Assembly: GCA_036823195.1 (NCBI GenBank)
Contig: DAISGI010000012.1
Location: forward strand, 3,238 to 67,237
Source of the DNA: UBA4874 sp002399435
GTDB taxonomy: Bacteria > Bacillota > Clostridia > Caldicoprobacterales > DTU083
Length of the DNA: 64,000 bases
Direction of reading: 5' to 3'
The notes under the pieces are model-generated. The model was not told the DNA's origin. It saw only the letters and a program-made list of their open reading frames with translations, and ran no database searches. The position numbers and the translations under genes were made by a program. Position 1 is the stretch's first letter, and every line of letters starts with the position of its first letter. Shown here piece by piece: positions 25,635 to 33,889 of the stretch.

Positions 25635-26669
25635 TCAATCGCTCACCGGGACGCCCCTGTGATGCCCAAACAACGCCGATCTGGAGTAAAAGTCCAGGGA
25701 CTCCAATGCTTTTCCAGTCCCCAGTGCCACACAGGACACGGCATCCTCCGCCACACGCACGTCGATTTTGGTCAGCTGCTGCAGCAGCTTGTCAAATCCA
25801 TAGAGAAGGGAACCGCCTCCCGTCATGATAATCCCCTGCTCACTGATGTCCGCCGCCAGCTCCGGAGGAGTCCTTTCCAGTATGGAGTGCACACACTCCG
25901 CAATCTCCTGAACCGGTTCCTCCAAAGCCTCCATCATTTCCATCGAAGAAACATGGATCACCCTGGGCAGACCGGAGACCAGATTGCGGCCGGTAACATC
26001 CATAAACAGCTCCTCTTCCCTGGGAAAGGCACAACCGATCTGCATTTTCATCCTTTCCGCCGTCCCGTCTCCAATCAGCAGATTGTATTTTTTCCGCATA
26101 TATTTTACAATTGCCTTGTCAAAGTCATTGCCGGCGACCTTAATGCTCTCCGAAAGAACCGAGCCACCCAGGCAGATCACGGCAATGTCTGAAGTGCCTC
26201 CGCCAATGTCCACCACCATATGACCGCATGGCCTGGCAATATCCAGCCCGGCCCCTATGGCGGCTGCAATGGGCTCCTCAATCAGATAGGTCTTGCCAGC
26301 CCCGGCCTCCGAAGCGGCATCCAGAACCGCACGCTTTTCCACCTCAGTAACGCTGCTGGGAACACAGATTACCACACGGGGCTTGCCTGCCAGCTGTCTG
26401 CCGGTTACCCGGTTAAGGAAATACTTCAGCATTTTCTTTGTAATGTGATAGTCCGAAATCACACCTTTCTCCAAAGGACGCATCGCAACGATATTGCCCG
26501 GCGTCCTGCCCAGCATTCTCTGCGCCTCACTGCCCACTGCCAGAACCTGGCCGCTGTCCTTATCAATGGAGATCACGGAAGGCTCCCGCAGTACAATCCC
26601 CTTGCCCTTCATGTACACCAGTATACTGGCAGTGCCCAAATCGATTCCGATATCCCTGAATCCCAACAA
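25635..26669 (-). CDS. mbl: MreB-family actin homologue Mbl
   Basis: 344-aa bacterial actin that organises elongation-phase peptidoglycan synthesis along the cylinder. Nucleotide-binding motifs are clear: DIGIDLGTASILVY (phosphate 1), VVDIGGGTSDIAVI (phosphate 2), IIMTGGGSLLYG (adenosine). It is downstream of spoIIID, which identifies it as mbl rather than mreB. Tandem TTG codons open it 8 nt after GGTGAG. Three tandem terminators separate it from spoIIID, so it needs its own promoter, which I could not place. Confidence 0.93.
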   Translation of the reverse strand: MLGFRDIGIDLGTASILVYMKGKGIVLREPSVISIDKDSGQVLAVGSEAQRMLGRTPGNIVAMRPLEKGVISDYHITKKMLKYFLNRVTGRQLAGKPRVVICVPSSVTEVEKRAVLDAASEAGAGKTYLIEEPIAAAIGAGLDIARPCGHMVVDIGGGTSDIAVICLGGSVLSESIKVAGNDFDKAIVKYMRKKYNLLIGDGTAERMKMQIGCAFPREEELFMDVTGRNLVSGLPRVIHVSSMEMMEALEEPVQEIAECVHSILERTPPELAADISEQGIIMTGGGSLLYGFDKLLQQLTKIDVRVAEDAVSCVALGTGKALESLDFYSRSALFGHHRGVPVSD

Positions 26670-27043
26670 AAGTCATCTCACCTTTCTTACCCCTCGTTCA
26701 TGGATCATAAAGAAATGCCCATATAAATATTCATTCCATTCCCGGTAACTGCCTAACCCCGGCATTTTAGCCAACAATATTACCGAATTACTGATGTTAT
26801 TCTATTGTTATTCTATTTTTTTTTGAAGAATCCTCTTTTTCCGGGCAGAGAAAAGAAAAACACAGCCCGTTTTGCTTTTTCCGTAACGGAACTGTGGTAA
26901 TAAGAAAAACACAGCCCATTTTGCTTTTACCGTAACGGAGCTGTGGTAATAAGAAAAACACAGCCCGTTTTGCTTTTTCCGTAATGGAGCTGTGTAAAAT
27001 CGTATTCATTGAATATCCTGGAGTTTCCATACTTTCAGAAAGT
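26670..27043. other. Intergenic region between spoIIID and mbl
   Basis: 374 bp without a gene. It holds three tandem 49-bp terminator repeats (26853-26999) and, next to them, a duplicated 11-bp AT-rich motif near 26796-26817. No clear sigma-A promoter for mbl was found; a TAAAAT near 26770 lacks a good -35. Confidence 0.6.
26853..26999 (-). terminator. Three tandem 49-bp terminator repeats behind spoIIID
   Basis: Copies start at 26853, 26902 and 26951 with an exact 49-bp period and few substitutions. Read on the minus strand each has CACAG-n2-CCGTT pairing with AACGG-n-CTGTG around a 13-nt loop, followed by TTTTTCTT. So each repeat unit is a complete intrinsic terminator. The first one met is about 45 nt after the spoIIID stop. 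Confidence 0.85.
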
Positions 27044-27301
27044 TCAGCCGATCATTCCGGACTTATATTTATTGTGGGTCGCTCTGCCGCCCCTTATGTG
27101 TCTCTCCGCTTTATTCTTTTCCAGTACCTTTTTTACTTCATTCGAAATGCTGGGGCTTATTTTTGGAAGGCGCTCCGACACATCCTTGTGAACTGTACTT
27201 TTACTCACTTTAAATACTTTTGCCGCTTCCCGTACCGTAGCTTGTGATTCAATAATGTAATTCGCAATTTCCACAGCCCTTTCCTCAATATAGTCCTTCA
27301 A
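27044..27301 (-). CDS. spoIIID: Sporulation transcription factor SpoIIID
   Basis: 85-aa mother-cell DNA-binding protein that switches the early sigma-E programme to the sigma-K programme. The helix-turn-helix around residues 20-42 (ATVREAAKVFKVSKSTVHKD) and the basic C-terminal helix are intact. The start is TTG, 8 nt after a run of seven Gs that is the only Shine-Dalgarno candidate. That G-run is the 3' arm of an 11-bp inverted repeat whose other arm lies 97 nt upstream. mbl follows after a triple terminator. Confidence 0.96.
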   Translation of the reverse strand: MKDYIEERAVEIANYIIESQATVREAAKVFKVSKSTVHKDVSERLPKISPSISNEVKKVLEKNKAERHIRGGRATHNKYKSGMIG

Positions 27302-27310
27302 AATGAATAC

Positions 27311-27429
27311 CCCCCCTAACCAATATCTGTCTTGCGGCTTTGCGCCCCAATCAATTGACAGTGCTGCGAAATCGAATTCCCAGGTGCTGCAGCTTCACTA
27401 TATTTAAATAGTTATGCAGGTTAGGGGGG
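27311..27429 (-). promoter_or_regulatory. Inverted repeat that can mask the spoIIID ribosome-binding site
   Basis: On the minus strand CCCCCCTAACC (27429-27419) is perfectly complementary to GGTTAGGGGGG (27321-27311), 97 nt further on. The downstream arm contains the G-run used as the spoIIID Shine-Dalgarno. RNA reading through from spoIIQ would contain both arms; RNA starting between them would contain only the second. I could not identify a sigma-E promoter in the spacer with confidence. Confidence 0.5.
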
Positions 27430-27466
27430 AGATAGAATATCATTCCGAAATAAACTTGATTCCTGC

Positions 27467-28297
27467 CTATTTCCCCGGAAGGTATTCCATGGGGTCCTGA
27501 TGCTCTCCGTTCTGTAACACTTCAAAATGCAGATGAGGATCATCTGTTATTTCAAAGGCGGCCGTTCTGCCGATGCCGCTGATGACTTGTCCCTTTTCCA
27601 CCTTTTGTCCTTCCTGGACCATGTCCCCGGCGGACAGTCCCATATATACGGTCTGCAGTCCGTCCCCATGGGACAGGGTGATGACGATTCCCTTCAGGGG
27701 GTCCTCCCCGATGCTTTCCACGGTACCGGGCAGTGCAGCCTTTACCTCCGTGCCCACCGTGCCGGCAATATCCACGCCGGAATGCGTGGTCCATTCCTTC
27801 AGGGTTGAGGAAAATACCAACTCATCCATGGAGTAATTCCGGATCATTTCTCCTGCTACAGGAGCGCCCATCTTTTTGGAATCCGCATTGTTTTGCGCAG
27901 ATACCGGAACGGTTTTTGCATTCTCCTGCTTCGTCTCCGCCGGAACATTCGGAGCGGCCGGCTTCTTTTCCGGAACCGTCCGGTTCGCAACCGGCTGTTC
28001 TGACGGCGCAGCCGTTCGGTTTTCACCCTTTTCGGTATTCTTCCCTCCGGTGAGATCCACGATGTCCCCCTTTGATAAATCCGGCGATTTCGTCGGCTCC
28101 TCCTGAACCACTTCCGGCTTCTTCCGGATATTCCAGGGGGTCTTGCCCAACCTGCCATGCGTCAGAAAAGCAGTGGCTCCAATAATGCACAGACACAGCA
28201 GCAAAAGAAGGGAAAACCCATACTTCTCAGCAAATCCCGTGAAATTTTTCCGGTTGAATACTTTTTTCCATCTTTCTTTCCATGATAATTTCTCCAT
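27467..28297 (-). CDS. spoIIQ: SpoIIQ, forespore LytM-domain engulfment protein
   Basis: 276-aa membrane protein: a cytoplasmic basic N-terminus, one transmembrane helix (about 26-46), a Pro/Lys/Glu-rich linker (60-150) and a C-terminal M23/LytM domain. Unlike B. subtilis SpoIIQ, which lacks a complete zinc site, the metal motifs HSGVD (HxxxD) and HLHFEV (HxH) are present, as in clostridial SpoIIQ. It forms the feeding-tube channel with SpoIIIAH across the septal membranes. The ATG at 28297 follows GGAGG. It lies between spoIID and spoIIID. No terminator is visible after it. Confidence 0.92.
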   Translation of the reverse strand: MEKLSWKERWKKVFNRKNFTGFAEKYGFSLLLLLCLCIIGATAFLTHGRLGKTPWNIRKKPEVVQEEPTKSPDLSKGDIVDLTGGKNTEKGENRTAAPSEQPVANRTVPEKKPAAPNVPAETKQENAKTVPVSAQNNADSKKMGAPVAGEMIRNYSMDELVFSSTLKEWTTHSGVDIAGTVGTEVKAALPGTVESIGEDPLKGIVITLSHGDGLQTVYMGLSAGDMVQEGQKVEKGQVISGIGRTAAFEITDDPHLHFEVLQNGEHQDPMEYLPGK

Positions 28298-28353
28298 AAT
28301 ACCACCTCCAGTGGTAGTTTTGCCAAATTTAGGGCAATCCATACCATTGGAGG

Positions 28354-28383
28354 CAATGTTTTCTGAATGATCCTGCGGTATGC
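28354..28383 (-). promoter_or_regulatory. Possible sigma-F promoter of spoIIQ
   Basis: GCATA (28383-28379) and GAAAACATTG (28363-28354) lie 15 bp apart on the minus strand, about 57 bp before the spoIIQ start. This fits the sigma-F pattern GYWTA-N15-GGNRANAMTA with three mismatches in the -10. spoIIQ is a sigma-F gene in B. subtilis. Confidence 0.35.
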
Positions 28384-28404
28384 AGGCTCTGTCAATCGTT
28401 TAGT

Positions 28405-28444
28405 CATTCAGTCATTCAGTCATTCAGTCATTCAGTCATTCAGT
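28405..28444. repeat. Five perfect 8-bp repeats at the spoIID stop
   Basis: The octamer CATTCAGT is repeated five times without a mismatch. The spoIID stop codon (28440-28442) lies in the last unit, so the array extends the 3' untranslated region. Each further unit would keep the stop unchanged. Arrays of this type change length readily by slippage. Confidence 0.95.
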
Positions 28445-29483
28445 AGTTATGAATTTCCACTCCCTGATAATAATGGTGCAGGATGTCCTGATAATCCTTC
28501 CCCTGCCGGGCCATCCGGTCTGCACCGACCTGACTCATTCCCACACCGTGGCCAAAGCCTTTTGTTATCATGGTGATGTGATCCTTGCCGAACACAAAGG
28601 TGATATCCGTGGAATTCAGCTGATAGAGCAGCCGGAACTCCGTTGCTCTCAGAGTTTTCCCGCCGATGGTTAAATCCCGGATCCTTCCACTTTCCGTGTA
28701 CCCGTTTATTTTAATTTCCTTATCCAGATGATCGGGATCCAGCCGGACACCATATTTCGACTGAAAAATCTCGGCAAACTTCTGATTGGAACAGGCGACA
28801 CTGTCCTTAAAATGGGGTGCATCCTCTTCGCCTGTACTATCCACGGTACGATAATAAGGAAGGGACCTGGAAAACACTTCACTGGCTTCCTCGGTTTTCC
28901 CGTTGCTGGTGGAATAGTACAGAACCTCGATGGGTTTGCCGTCATACAGCATGGTTTTCCCTTTTGTACCCTGGACTGCCTGACGGATTTTTTCATGATA
29001 GAGTTCAAAATTCTTTCCCCAGTTTCTGCGCATCCGGTCCTTGGACAGCCATTCCTGGCAATGCGCAAAGGAACTGCATACGTCCGCTCCCTTATGCTGA
29101 CTGCATCCTCTGCCGCCAAGGGAACGCATATGCCAGACGGCAAAAGTTCTGGCTGCTACGGCCTGCGCCTTCAGAGCTTCCTCTTCAAAAGAGGCCGACA
29201 TCTCTCCCGCGACCACACCGACCAAATATTCCTCCAGCGGAAGCCGGACCAGTTTTTTTGCCCTGTGATCGTACAGGGAAAGAATCGTATCCCCTTTTCT
29301 TTCTTCCTCTTCTTCCTGCGGTTTCTGATCCTTTTCTGAAGCCATCACGATAGTAATTTCATCCGGATTGCCGGCAGCAGCCGGATCGTCCGGCACTTTT
29401 TTATCAGGTAACAAATGGGAAATCAGGGAGGAAATCAAAAGCAGACAGGTTCCGGTAATCAGAACTTTACTCAATGGTTTCAT
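28440..29483 (-). CDS. spoIID: Stage II sporulation protein D (canonical)
   Basis: 347-aa mother-cell membrane lytic transglycosylase that, with SpoIIM and SpoIIP, drives engulfment. An N-terminal helix (about 7-25) is followed by the catalytic region EEYLVGVVAGEM with the conserved glutamate. A cysteine-containing segment (GCSQHKGADVCSSFAHC) is typical of SpoIID, and the C-terminus has TKGFGHGVGMSQVGA. The ATG at 29483 follows GAGG by 9 nt. It sits between murA and spoIIQ as in B. subtilis. A paralogue lies at 10137-11159. Confidence 0.96.
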   Translation of the reverse strand: MKPLSKVLITGTCLLLISSLISHLLPDKKVPDDPAAAGNPDEITIVMASEKDQKPQEEEEERKGDTILSLYDHRAKKLVRLPLEEYLVGVVAGEMSASFEEEALKAQAVAARTFAVWHMRSLGGRGCSQHKGADVCSSFAHCQEWLSKDRMRRNWGKNFELYHEKIRQAVQGTKGKTMLYDGKPIEVLYYSTSNGKTEEASEVFSRSLPYYRTVDSTGEEDAPHFKDSVACSNQKFAEIFQSKYGVRLDPDHLDKEIKINGYTESGRIRDLTIGGKTLRATEFRLLYQLNSTDITFVFGKDHITMITKGFGHGVGMSQVGADRMARQGKDYQDILHHYYQGVEIHNY

Positions 29484-29544
29484 ACTTCGATACCTCGTTT
29501 CTCTAATGTACCTAACCATTTTATGAAAATCCGGCGCCTGTTAG

Positions 29545-29575
29545 AACAAAAAAGCTGTCCTTTTTGTAGGACAGC
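29545..29575 (-). terminator. Terminator of murA
   Basis: Minus-strand hairpin GGCTGTCC / GGACAGC (loop about 8 nt) followed by TTTTTTG, some 60 nt beyond the murA stop. One arm lies in a duplicated copy of the murA 3' end. Confidence 0.75.
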
Positions 29576-29663
29576 CTTTCGATGTTTGCTCCCGGAATAT
29601 TGAGGTACTATGTCACATGCCATAATGCTTTTTGTCAGGACAGCCTTTCGATGTTTGCTCCCA
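29561..29663. repeat. Partial duplication of the murA 3' end
   Basis: About 34 bp at 29561-29594 recur at 29629-29663 with a 68-69 bp offset. The second copy is the true 3' end of murA with its stop; the first lies downstream and now forms part of the terminator stem. Confidence 0.85.
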
Positions 29664-30885
29664 GGGCATTCAGCTTGTTTTCAATCCGGTCGTATCCCCG
29701 GTCGATATGATGAACGTCCGTTACTTCTGTCATTCCGTCCGCATACAGGCCGGCCAGCAAAAGGGCGGCGCCTGCCCGCAGGTCCGTAGCCTGAACCACC
29801 GTCCCCGTCAGATGCGTCACACCTTCTATGACGGCACTGCGCCCTTCAATGCGGATATCGGCGCCCAGCCGTTTCAATTCGCTGACATGCATGAAACGAT
29901 TCTCAAATACCGTTTCCGTTATCATGCTGGTACCAGGAACGGTACACAGAAGCGCCATCATCTGCGCCTGCATATCCGTTGGAAATCCCGGATACGGCAA
30001 GGTTTTCAGATCCAGCGGATTAAGCGGCCTGCCCGCCGATACCCGAATTCCTTCGTCCACCTGCTCAATCCGGGCTCCCGCTTCCTTCAACTTGGCTTCC
30101 ACGGGCCGGATATGATCCTCGATGACATTGGTAAGAACGATATCCCCTCCGGTGATGACCGCGGCGGTCATAAAGGTACCCGCTTCAATCCGGTCGGGAA
30201 TGATATTGTGAACCGCACCCTTCAGGTACCGGACTCCCTCTGTTTTAATGGTATCGGTACCCGCTCCCCGGACATGGCCTCCCATGGAATTGATAAAGTT
30301 TGCCAGATCGACGATCTCCGGCTCTTCCGCGGCATTCTCAATTACGGTCAGCCCGTCGGCCAACGCTGCCGCCATCATAATGTTTTCCGTAGCTCCCACA
30401 CTGGGGAAATCCAGATAAACCCTGCCTCCGGTCAGCTTGTCCGCATAGGCTTCTATATACCCATGGCCAAGGGTGATATCCGCACCCATGGCGGAAAAAC
30501 CCTTCAGATGCAGATCAATGGGACGCGTCCCGATGGCACACCCACCCGGCAGGGAGATCTTCACATTCCCGAACCGGGCCAGAAGCGGCCCCATGATCAA
30601 AAAAGAGGCCCGCATCCTGCGAACCAGATCATAGGATGCCGACGCATTTTCAATATGATGATTATCGATTTTCAGACAGTTTCCCTTGCTATCCACCTGG
30701 GAGCCAAAACATTCCAGCAGCTCACACATGACGGTCACATCTTCCAGCCGGGGGATGTCTTCCAGAATGCTGGTATCGTCCGTCAGAAGGGACGCTGCAA
30801 TAATGGGCAGCACAGAATTTTTGGCGCCGCCGATGGCTACCGTACCCTTTAATGGATTGCTTTTCCTCACCAATAAACTGGCCAA
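29635..30885 (-). CDS. murA: UDP-N-acetylglucosamine 1-carboxyvinyltransferase
   Basis: 416-aa first committed enzyme of peptidoglycan synthesis (UDP-GlcNAc + PEP). The PEP-attacking cysteine is present in PGGCAIGTRP, so fosfomycin sensitivity is expected. N-terminal KGTVAIGGAKNSVLPI is typical. I chose the TTG at 30885 because GGGAGGTG lies 5 nt upstream. As in B. subtilis it lies between ywmB and spoIID. Confidence 0.96.
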   Translation of the reverse strand: MASLLVRKSNPLKGTVAIGGAKNSVLPIIAASLLTDDTSILEDIPRLEDVTVMCELLECFGSQVDSKGNCLKIDNHHIENASASYDLVRRMRASFLIMGPLLARFGNVKISLPGGCAIGTRPIDLHLKGFSAMGADITLGHGYIEAYADKLTGGRVYLDFPSVGATENIMMAAALADGLTVIENAAEEPEIVDLANFINSMGGHVRGAGTDTIKTEGVRYLKGAVHNIIPDRIEAGTFMTAAVITGGDIVLTNVIEDHIRPVEAKLKEAGARIEQVDEGIRVSAGRPLNPLDLKTLPYPGFPTDMQAQMMALLCTVPGTSMITETVFENRFMHVSELKRLGADIRIEGRSAVIEGVTHLTGTVVQATDLRAGAALLLAGLYADGMTEVTDVHHIDRGYDRIENKLNALGANIERLS

Positions 30886-30935
30886 GCCTACACCTCCCAT
30901 CCATTCATATTATGTATCACAGCCTCTGTCCGTAC

Positions 30936-31739
30936 CTAATATGGAATGGAGATCACCGGCGTGCCCAGCCAGAGATAGGTCCTGCCCTCATAATCATTGT
31001 ACCGCAGCGCCACGTTGAGGTTGATCCGTTTTCCGCCGGAATGCAGCTCACAGGGAATCCTGTCACTGTATCCTGTTTTACTGATCCATCCGGCATCCCG
31101 GATCTCCTCCTCCATCTCTCCGTCCAGTCCCCGGAATATCTGCCCCGCGATCTGCTCCATCCGCCCCGTATCCAGTTTCCCGGGAAGGACCGAGGTATAG
31201 GTCGTCCGGATGCAGGATCCGGATCGAAACCGCTTCAGCAGCCTTTCCATTGCAAAAAAAACAGCCTTCTCCTTCCTTTCGCCCCGGACATCCCGGGTTG
31301 AGGCATCCGCCGCCAGGTAAGTCTGGTCTCCGCTGTGGAAAGTAAGGGTGGCACGATCCCCGTCCTGCTCCAGGGAAAGAACCACCTGGCGCATCGAATC
31401 CGTCTCATCCGGTCGGATCTCCGCCTTTTGAGCCGCACTGCCCCAAGTATTCCGGACTTCCCGGGCCAGCTCCTCCAATTCAGGCAGGGACATTGATCCA
31501 TCCTTCACAAGGGCCCATCCGCTCATCTGTATCTGAAGCAGGGAACCTCCTGCCAGTTTCACCTGGTCCCGGATGGGCGACACCTCTTTCTCCGATGAAC
31601 CCATCGGGGCCGAACCGCGTGATCCCCGGGCAGATCCGTTTTTCGAAAACCAGGAACCGGCACCAGCGGCAAATCCCGGCACTGCTGCAACTGCCAGCAA
31701 AATCAGGACTATACAAAGGTTCGAAATTTTTCTTTTCAT
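30936..31739 (-). CDS. ywmB: YwmB-family exported protein
   Basis: 267-aa protein with a signal peptide (hydrophobic stretch about residues 8-24, then AGAGSWF) and the YwmB (TATA-binding-protein-like) fold. It ends in the family hallmark YLWLGTPVI. Function is unknown. The gene is nearly always next to murA/spoIID in sporeformers, so a sporulation- or wall-related role is inferred. The ATG at 31739 follows GAGGTG by 6 nt. Confidence 0.85.
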   Translation of the reverse strand: MKRKISNLCIVLILLAVAAVPGFAAGAGSWFSKNGSARGSRGSAPMGSSEKEVSPIRDQVKLAGGSLLQIQMSGWALVKDGSMSLPELEELAREVRNTWGSAAQKAEIRPDETDSMRQVVLSLEQDGDRATLTFHSGDQTYLAADASTRDVRGERKEKAVFFAMERLLKRFRSGSCIRTTYTSVLPGKLDTGRMEQIAGQIFRGLDGEMEEEIRDAGWISKTGYSDRIPCELHSGGKRINLNVALRYNDYEGRTYLWLGTPVISIPY

Positions 31740-31873
31740 CCTGCGCACCTCACTTATGGAATGGCATGTCTATCTCCATTATTGCCGGTGCAGACGACTT
31801 GTATACCCTGTTTCTTCTATATATATCGGTTCTGTGATACATCGGACCCCATGGGCCCCCGGACGGTCCTGAT

Positions 31874-32503
31874 TTATTTCGTGCCGAACAGCCGGTCTCC
31901 GGCATCCCCCAGTCCGGGAATGATGTATCCGTGGTCATTCAGCTTCTCATCCACAGCGGCTGCATAGATATCCACATCGCCATGCTCCCGCTGAAGTCTG
32001 GCAATGCCCTCCGGAGCGGCGATCAGGCAGACCAGCTTGATGCTTTTTGCTCCCCTTTGCTTCAAAAAACCAATGGCTGCCGAAGCGGAACCCCCGGTGG
32101 CCAGCATGGGATCCACAACGATCAGGTCCCTTTCCTCCACATCGGTGGGCAGTTTGCAGTAGTACTCCACCGGTTCCAGTGTCTCCGGATCCCGGTACAA
32201 TCCAATGTGACCCACTTTGGCAGTGGGAATCAGCGTTGTCATCCCGTTGACCATCCCAAGGCCGGCCCGGAGAATTGGTATTACTCCCAGCTTCTTTCCG
32301 GCAATGGTCTGGCATTTGGCTTTCCCGATGGGCGTTTCCACCTCAATATCCTCCAAAGGCAGATCCCGTGTTACCTCATAAGCCATCAACAGGGAGACTT
32401 CCTCCACCAGTTCCCGGAATTCCTTCACACCCGTATTCCTATCCCGGATCAGAGTCAGCTTATGTTGGATCAACGGATGGTTCATCACATGTACATTTGA
32501 CAT
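31874..32503 (-). CDS. upp: Uracil phosphoribosyltransferase
   Basis: 209-aa pyrimidine salvage enzyme (uracil + PRPP to UMP). It starts MSNVHVMNHPLIQHKLTLIR and has the PRPP motif VVDPMLATGGSA and the uracil-binding end DGDAGDR-type GLGDAGDRLFGTK. The ATG at 32503 follows AAGGAGG. The atp operon, which often neighbours upp in Bacillus, is not here. Confidence 0.97.
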   Translation of the reverse strand: MSNVHVMNHPLIQHKLTLIRDRNTGVKEFRELVEEVSLLMAYEVTRDLPLEDIEVETPIGKAKCQTIAGKKLGVIPILRAGLGMVNGMTTLIPTAKVGHIGLYRDPETLEPVEYYCKLPTDVEERDLIVVDPMLATGGSASAAIGFLKQRGAKSIKLVCLIAAPEGIARLQREHGDVDIYAAAVDEKLNDHGYIIPGLGDAGDRLFGTK

Positions 32504-32613
32504 ATTTTTCCTCCTTGCGTGGAAAATACAGTTACTGCACCTTCCCAATGTAATCCGCGAAAGCAAGCCAGAGCTTTTGGGATATCAAAAGTCCACCATT
32601 CCGACAGACAAAA

Positions 32614-33318
32614 TCACTCTTCCGGAAGCAGGACACGGACCGAATCCGCCGAACCGATCAGGGCTTTTTTGGCCATACCCAAAAACAGCCCGGTCTCCAG
32701 AAGACCGGGTATCTTTTTCAGCTGGATATCGAGAAGCTCCAAATCCTCCGGAGCCGTCTGAAACGTAATATCCAATATAAAATTGCCGTTTTCCGTAATA
32801 ACCGGGCCGTCCTTACAGACCGCCATGCGGACACTCGGGGTACCCCCCAGACTGCGGATCCTTTTTTCCGCAAGGGACAGCGCAGCCGGAATCACCTCCA
32901 CCGGCAACGGATAATGCATGCACAATCCGGAAACCAATTTGCTTTCATCCGCAATCAAAATAAATTCATCCGCCATAGAGGCAATGACCTTTTCGCAGGT
33001 ATGCGCGCCTCCCCCGCCCTTTATGGCATTCAGGGAAGGATCGATCTCATCGGCTCCATCCACCGCAAGATCCAGATGATCCAGCGTCATGCTGTCCATC
33101 ATGGGGATCCCGCTGCGATGACACAACAGCCTGGTATAATAGGAAGTCGCGGCGCCCCGTATCTGCCATCCCTGACGGACCCTGCGCCCAAGCTCCCCAA
33201 TAAAAAAGGCGACTGTGGATCCTGTGCCAATGCCGATCTGCATGCCGTCCTTTACAAAATCCACGGCTTTTCTGCCAACCAATCGTTTCGACTGCGTATT
33301 TGCGGAAACTGATTTCAA
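32614..33318 (-). CDS. rpiA: Ribose-5-phosphate isomerase A
   Basis: 234-aa isomerase of the pentose phosphate pathway. The RpiA signatures GIGTGSTVAFFI, DGADEIDPSLNAIKGGGGAH (in parts) and DESKLV are present. It supplies ribose 5-phosphate to Prs. B. subtilis has the unrelated RpiB (YwlF) at this place, so this is a non-homologous replacement in a conserved neighbourhood. The TTG start follows GGAACAGGA. Confidence 0.94.
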   Translation of the reverse strand: MKSVSANTQSKRLVGRKAVDFVKDGMQIGIGTGSTVAFFIGELGRRVRQGWQIRGAATSYYTRLLCHRSGIPMMDSMTLDHLDLAVDGADEIDPSLNAIKGGGGAHTCEKVIASMADEFILIADESKLVSGLCMHYPLPVEVIPAALSLAEKRIRSLGGTPSVRMAVCKDGPVITENGNFILDITFQTAPEDLELLDIQLKKIPGLLETGLFLGMAKKALIGSADSVRVLLPEE

Positions 33319-33401
33319 TCCTGTTCCTACCTCATTTCCAAGTCTCTGTACTTACCAATGTTACATTATATAATATCGGCTATTTGAAGTCCACATAAAT
33401 T

Positions 33402-33884
33402 TCAGGGCTTTTTCGGATCCGAAAAGGTCCGGCCCCATTTCTCAATGATTTCCCCCAAGGCATTGCGGATTTCCTCCCTGGTACGGCGGTAAACATCCAC
33501 CGGCCGGCCATAGGGATCCAAAATATCCCTTCCGGAGACTCCGGCATATTCCTTCAGGGTATGGACTCTTTCCCGGACAAAAGGATACCGGGACAGCACC
33601 GCAGCTTTGTTTCCTTCCGTCATGGCAAGAATGACATCCGCTTCCTTCAGCAGCTTTTCATTCAAGGGGCTGGACCGGTGACCGCTCAGGTCCATTCCTG
33701 CTTCCTTCAGGACTGCCACCGCCGGAGGACTTGCTTTTTCCCCCGGCAAAGCGGCAATGCCTGCAGAACGGATATGGAAACCTGTCATTCCCTTCCTTTT
33801 CAGCATGGTCCGCAGCATCTCCTCCGCCATGGCACTTCGGCAGGTATTGCCGGTACAGACAAAAAGAATGTTCAATGCCGACAC
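33402..33884 (-). CDS. ywlE: Low-molecular-weight phosphatase, YwlE type
   Basis: 160-aa phosphatase with the P-loop VCTGNTCRSAM and the C-terminal general-acid Asp in DILDPYG. The threonine within CTGNTCR is the residue that gives B. subtilis YwlE its preference for phospho-arginine over phospho-tyrosine, so it is probably a protein-arginine phosphatase. The GTG start follows AAGGAG. It follows ywlC with a 5-nt gap. Confidence 0.88.
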   Translation of the reverse strand: MSALNILFVCTGNTCRSAMAEEMLRTMLKRKGMTGFHIRSAGIAALPGEKASPPAVAVLKEAGMDLSGHRSSPLNEKLLKEADVILAMTEGNKAAVLSRYPFVRERVHTLKEYAGVSGRDILDPYGRPVDVYRRTREEIRNALGEIIEKWGRTFSDPKKP

Positions 33885-33889
33885 GCTCC

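Noticed and set aside
25070..25640. Possible purine riboswitch or PurBox near purR
   Set aside because: The space upstream of purR is fabZ coding sequence; no aptamer-like structure or AWWWCCGAACWWT PurBox was seen.
26853..26999. CRISPR-like array of three regular repeats
   Set aside because: The copies are directly adjacent without unique spacers, and each folds into a terminator with a T-run. No cas genes are near.
27322..27418. Sigma-E promoter for spoIIID within the inverted-repeat spacer
   Set aside because: A CATAACTA and ATGATATT pair exists near 27410-27440, but the spacing is about 19 bp instead of 13-15, so I did not annotate it.
29484..29519. Longer SpoIID starting at an upstream ATG (29519)
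   Set aside because: No ribosome-binding site precedes that ATG, whereas GAGG stands 9 nt before the ATG at 29483; the shorter form also matches the usual N-terminus.
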